A stretch of 6,170 nt of DNA from Acidobacteriota bacterium (lineage in GTDB: Bacteria > Acidobacteriota > Terriglobia > UBA7540). Below, in pieces: positions 5,920 to 6,170 of the stretch. The DNA lies in the NCBI GenBank assembly GCA_021786455.1, contig JAJYNF010000301.1, positions 1 through 6,170 on the forward strand, given 5' to 3'. Numbering within the stretch: position 1 is the first letter of the stretch; each line of letters opens with the position of its first letter. The notes under the pieces were generated by a model, which saw nothing but the letters and a program-made list of their open reading frames with translations, did no database searches and was not told the origin of the DNA. The translations under genes and the position numbers were made by a program.

Positions 5920-5945
5920 CATCTCACCGACGAGTCGCTGAGATG
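5920..5945 (+). repeat. Inverted repeat between glmM and the downstream secreted-protein gene
   Basis: CATCTCA (5920-5926) pairs exactly with TGAGATG (5939-5945). After a C-C mismatch, CGA pairs with TCG around a CGAG tetraloop. The arms therefore extend over 11 positions with one mismatch. The structure ends 5 nt before the GGAGG ribosome site of the next gene and has no T-tract, so it fits a 5'-leader structure or an operator better than an intrinsic terminator. Confidence 0.5.
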
Positions 5946-5950
5946 CTACC

Positions 5951-5955
5951 GGAGG
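5951..5955 (+). promoter_or_regulatory. Strong Shine-Dalgarno GGAGG for the gene starting at 5965
   Basis: GGAGG lies nine bases before the ATG at 5965, the best ribosome-binding match in the window. It makes the start of the truncated right-edge gene secure. Confidence 0.8.
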
Positions 5956-5964
5956 GTGAAGATT

Positions 5965-6170
5965 ATGCAAAGATTCGCCAAGAGAACCATCGCCGTCATC
6001 GCCCTTGCGGCCATGCCGATGGCCGCAAGGGCTCAATCCCCGCGAGCCTCGGGGGAGGTCGTGGTCCCCGAGGGAACCCGCATTCCGCTCGAACTCGAAA
6101 GCGTCATCAACTCGCGGACCGCCTACGTTGGCCAGTCGGTGTACTGTCGAACCATCTTTCCGATTGTGGT
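5965..6170 (+). CDS. Secreted protein of unknown function, N-terminal part only (runs off right edge)
   Basis: The first 68 codons of a gene that continues past the window. The N-terminus is a classical Sec signal peptide: basic MQRFAKR, a hydrophobic stretch at about 8-21, and an ARA cleavage site after residue 23, leaving a mature protein that begins with Q. No lipobox cysteine is present at the cleavage site. The mature part begins with a flexible stretch and then VPEGTRIPLELESVINSRTAYVG (34-56). This has the look of exported, beta-rich proteins, often unnamed, in Acidobacteria, where a 'P-x-G-T-x-I/V' strand precedes an 'IN(T/S)+TA...G' segment; a loose resemblance to TrbI/VirB10-type beta domains is possible. 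These comparisons are from memory and only a third or less of the gene may be visible. An excellent ribosome site and the hairpin-forming signal-peptide DNA are its notable features. Confidence 0.8.
   Translation, partial: MQRFAKRTIAVIALAAMPMAARAQSPRASGEVVVPEGTRIPLELESVINSRTAYVGQSVYCRTIFPIV
6001..6032 (+). repeat. Perfect 14-bp inverted repeat with 4-nt loop inside the signal-peptide coding region
   Basis: GCCCTTGCGGCCAT (6001-6014) and ATGGCCGCAAGGGC (6019-6032) are exact reverse complements separated by GCCG. The hairpin spans codons 13-23, covering the end of the hydrophobic core and the cleavage site, and begins 36 nt after the A of the start codon. It is the strongest predicted secondary structure I found in the window. 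The following bases, TCAATCCCC, contain no T-run, so it is not an ordinary terminator. Confidence 0.8.

Noticed and set aside
6001..6032. Reading the 14-bp hairpin as an intrinsic terminator
   Set aside because: No T-run follows it on the plus strand, and it lies inside an open reading frame with a strong ribosome site.

Overview
The window is a GC-rich bacterial chromosome segment dominated by housekeeping genes. No phage, plasmid, insertion-sequence, CRISPR or defence module is visible. The best taxonomic guess is Acidobacteriota or a neighbouring phylum. This is inference: it rests on the style of the secreted N-terminus at the right edge (a VPEGTRIPL...INSRTA...G segment), on the uncharacterised helical-repeat protein before glmM, and on the general composition. 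The sequence alone does not prove it.

Left half, minus strand, read right to left: an optional small ORF with a twin-arginine-like N-terminus (3385-3170), tgt (3173-2013), yajC (1934-1560) and secD (1550 to beyond the left edge). The tgt-yajC-secD order is a classic bacterial arrangement, and secF is expected just outside the window. Tgt inserts preQ1 into tRNA. YajC and SecD are accessory subunits of the Sec translocon. Both tgt and yajC appear to start at TTG, and yajC and secD are only 9 bp apart.

Middle: about 220 bp (3386-3605) separates the leftward genes from the rightward ones. It carries three short inverted repeats in a row between 3404 and 3470.

Right half, plus strand: an uncharacterised 257-residue helical-repeat protein (3606-4379) made of two gaplessly alignable copies of an approximately 83-residue unit; glmM (4469-5863), the phosphoglucosamine mutase that feeds peptidoglycan precursor synthesis; and the first 68 codons of a secreted protein (5965 to beyond the right edge). 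The gap between glmM and this last gene has two hairpin-forming sequences. The signal-peptide coding region of the last gene is itself a perfect 14-bp inverted repeat.

The items most worth following up are the duplicated helical-repeat protein, the perfect hairpin inside the signal-peptide coding sequence, the inverted-repeat cluster between the divergent genes, and the small Tat-like ORF whose stop overlaps the tgt start. A novel multi-gene system is not evident.
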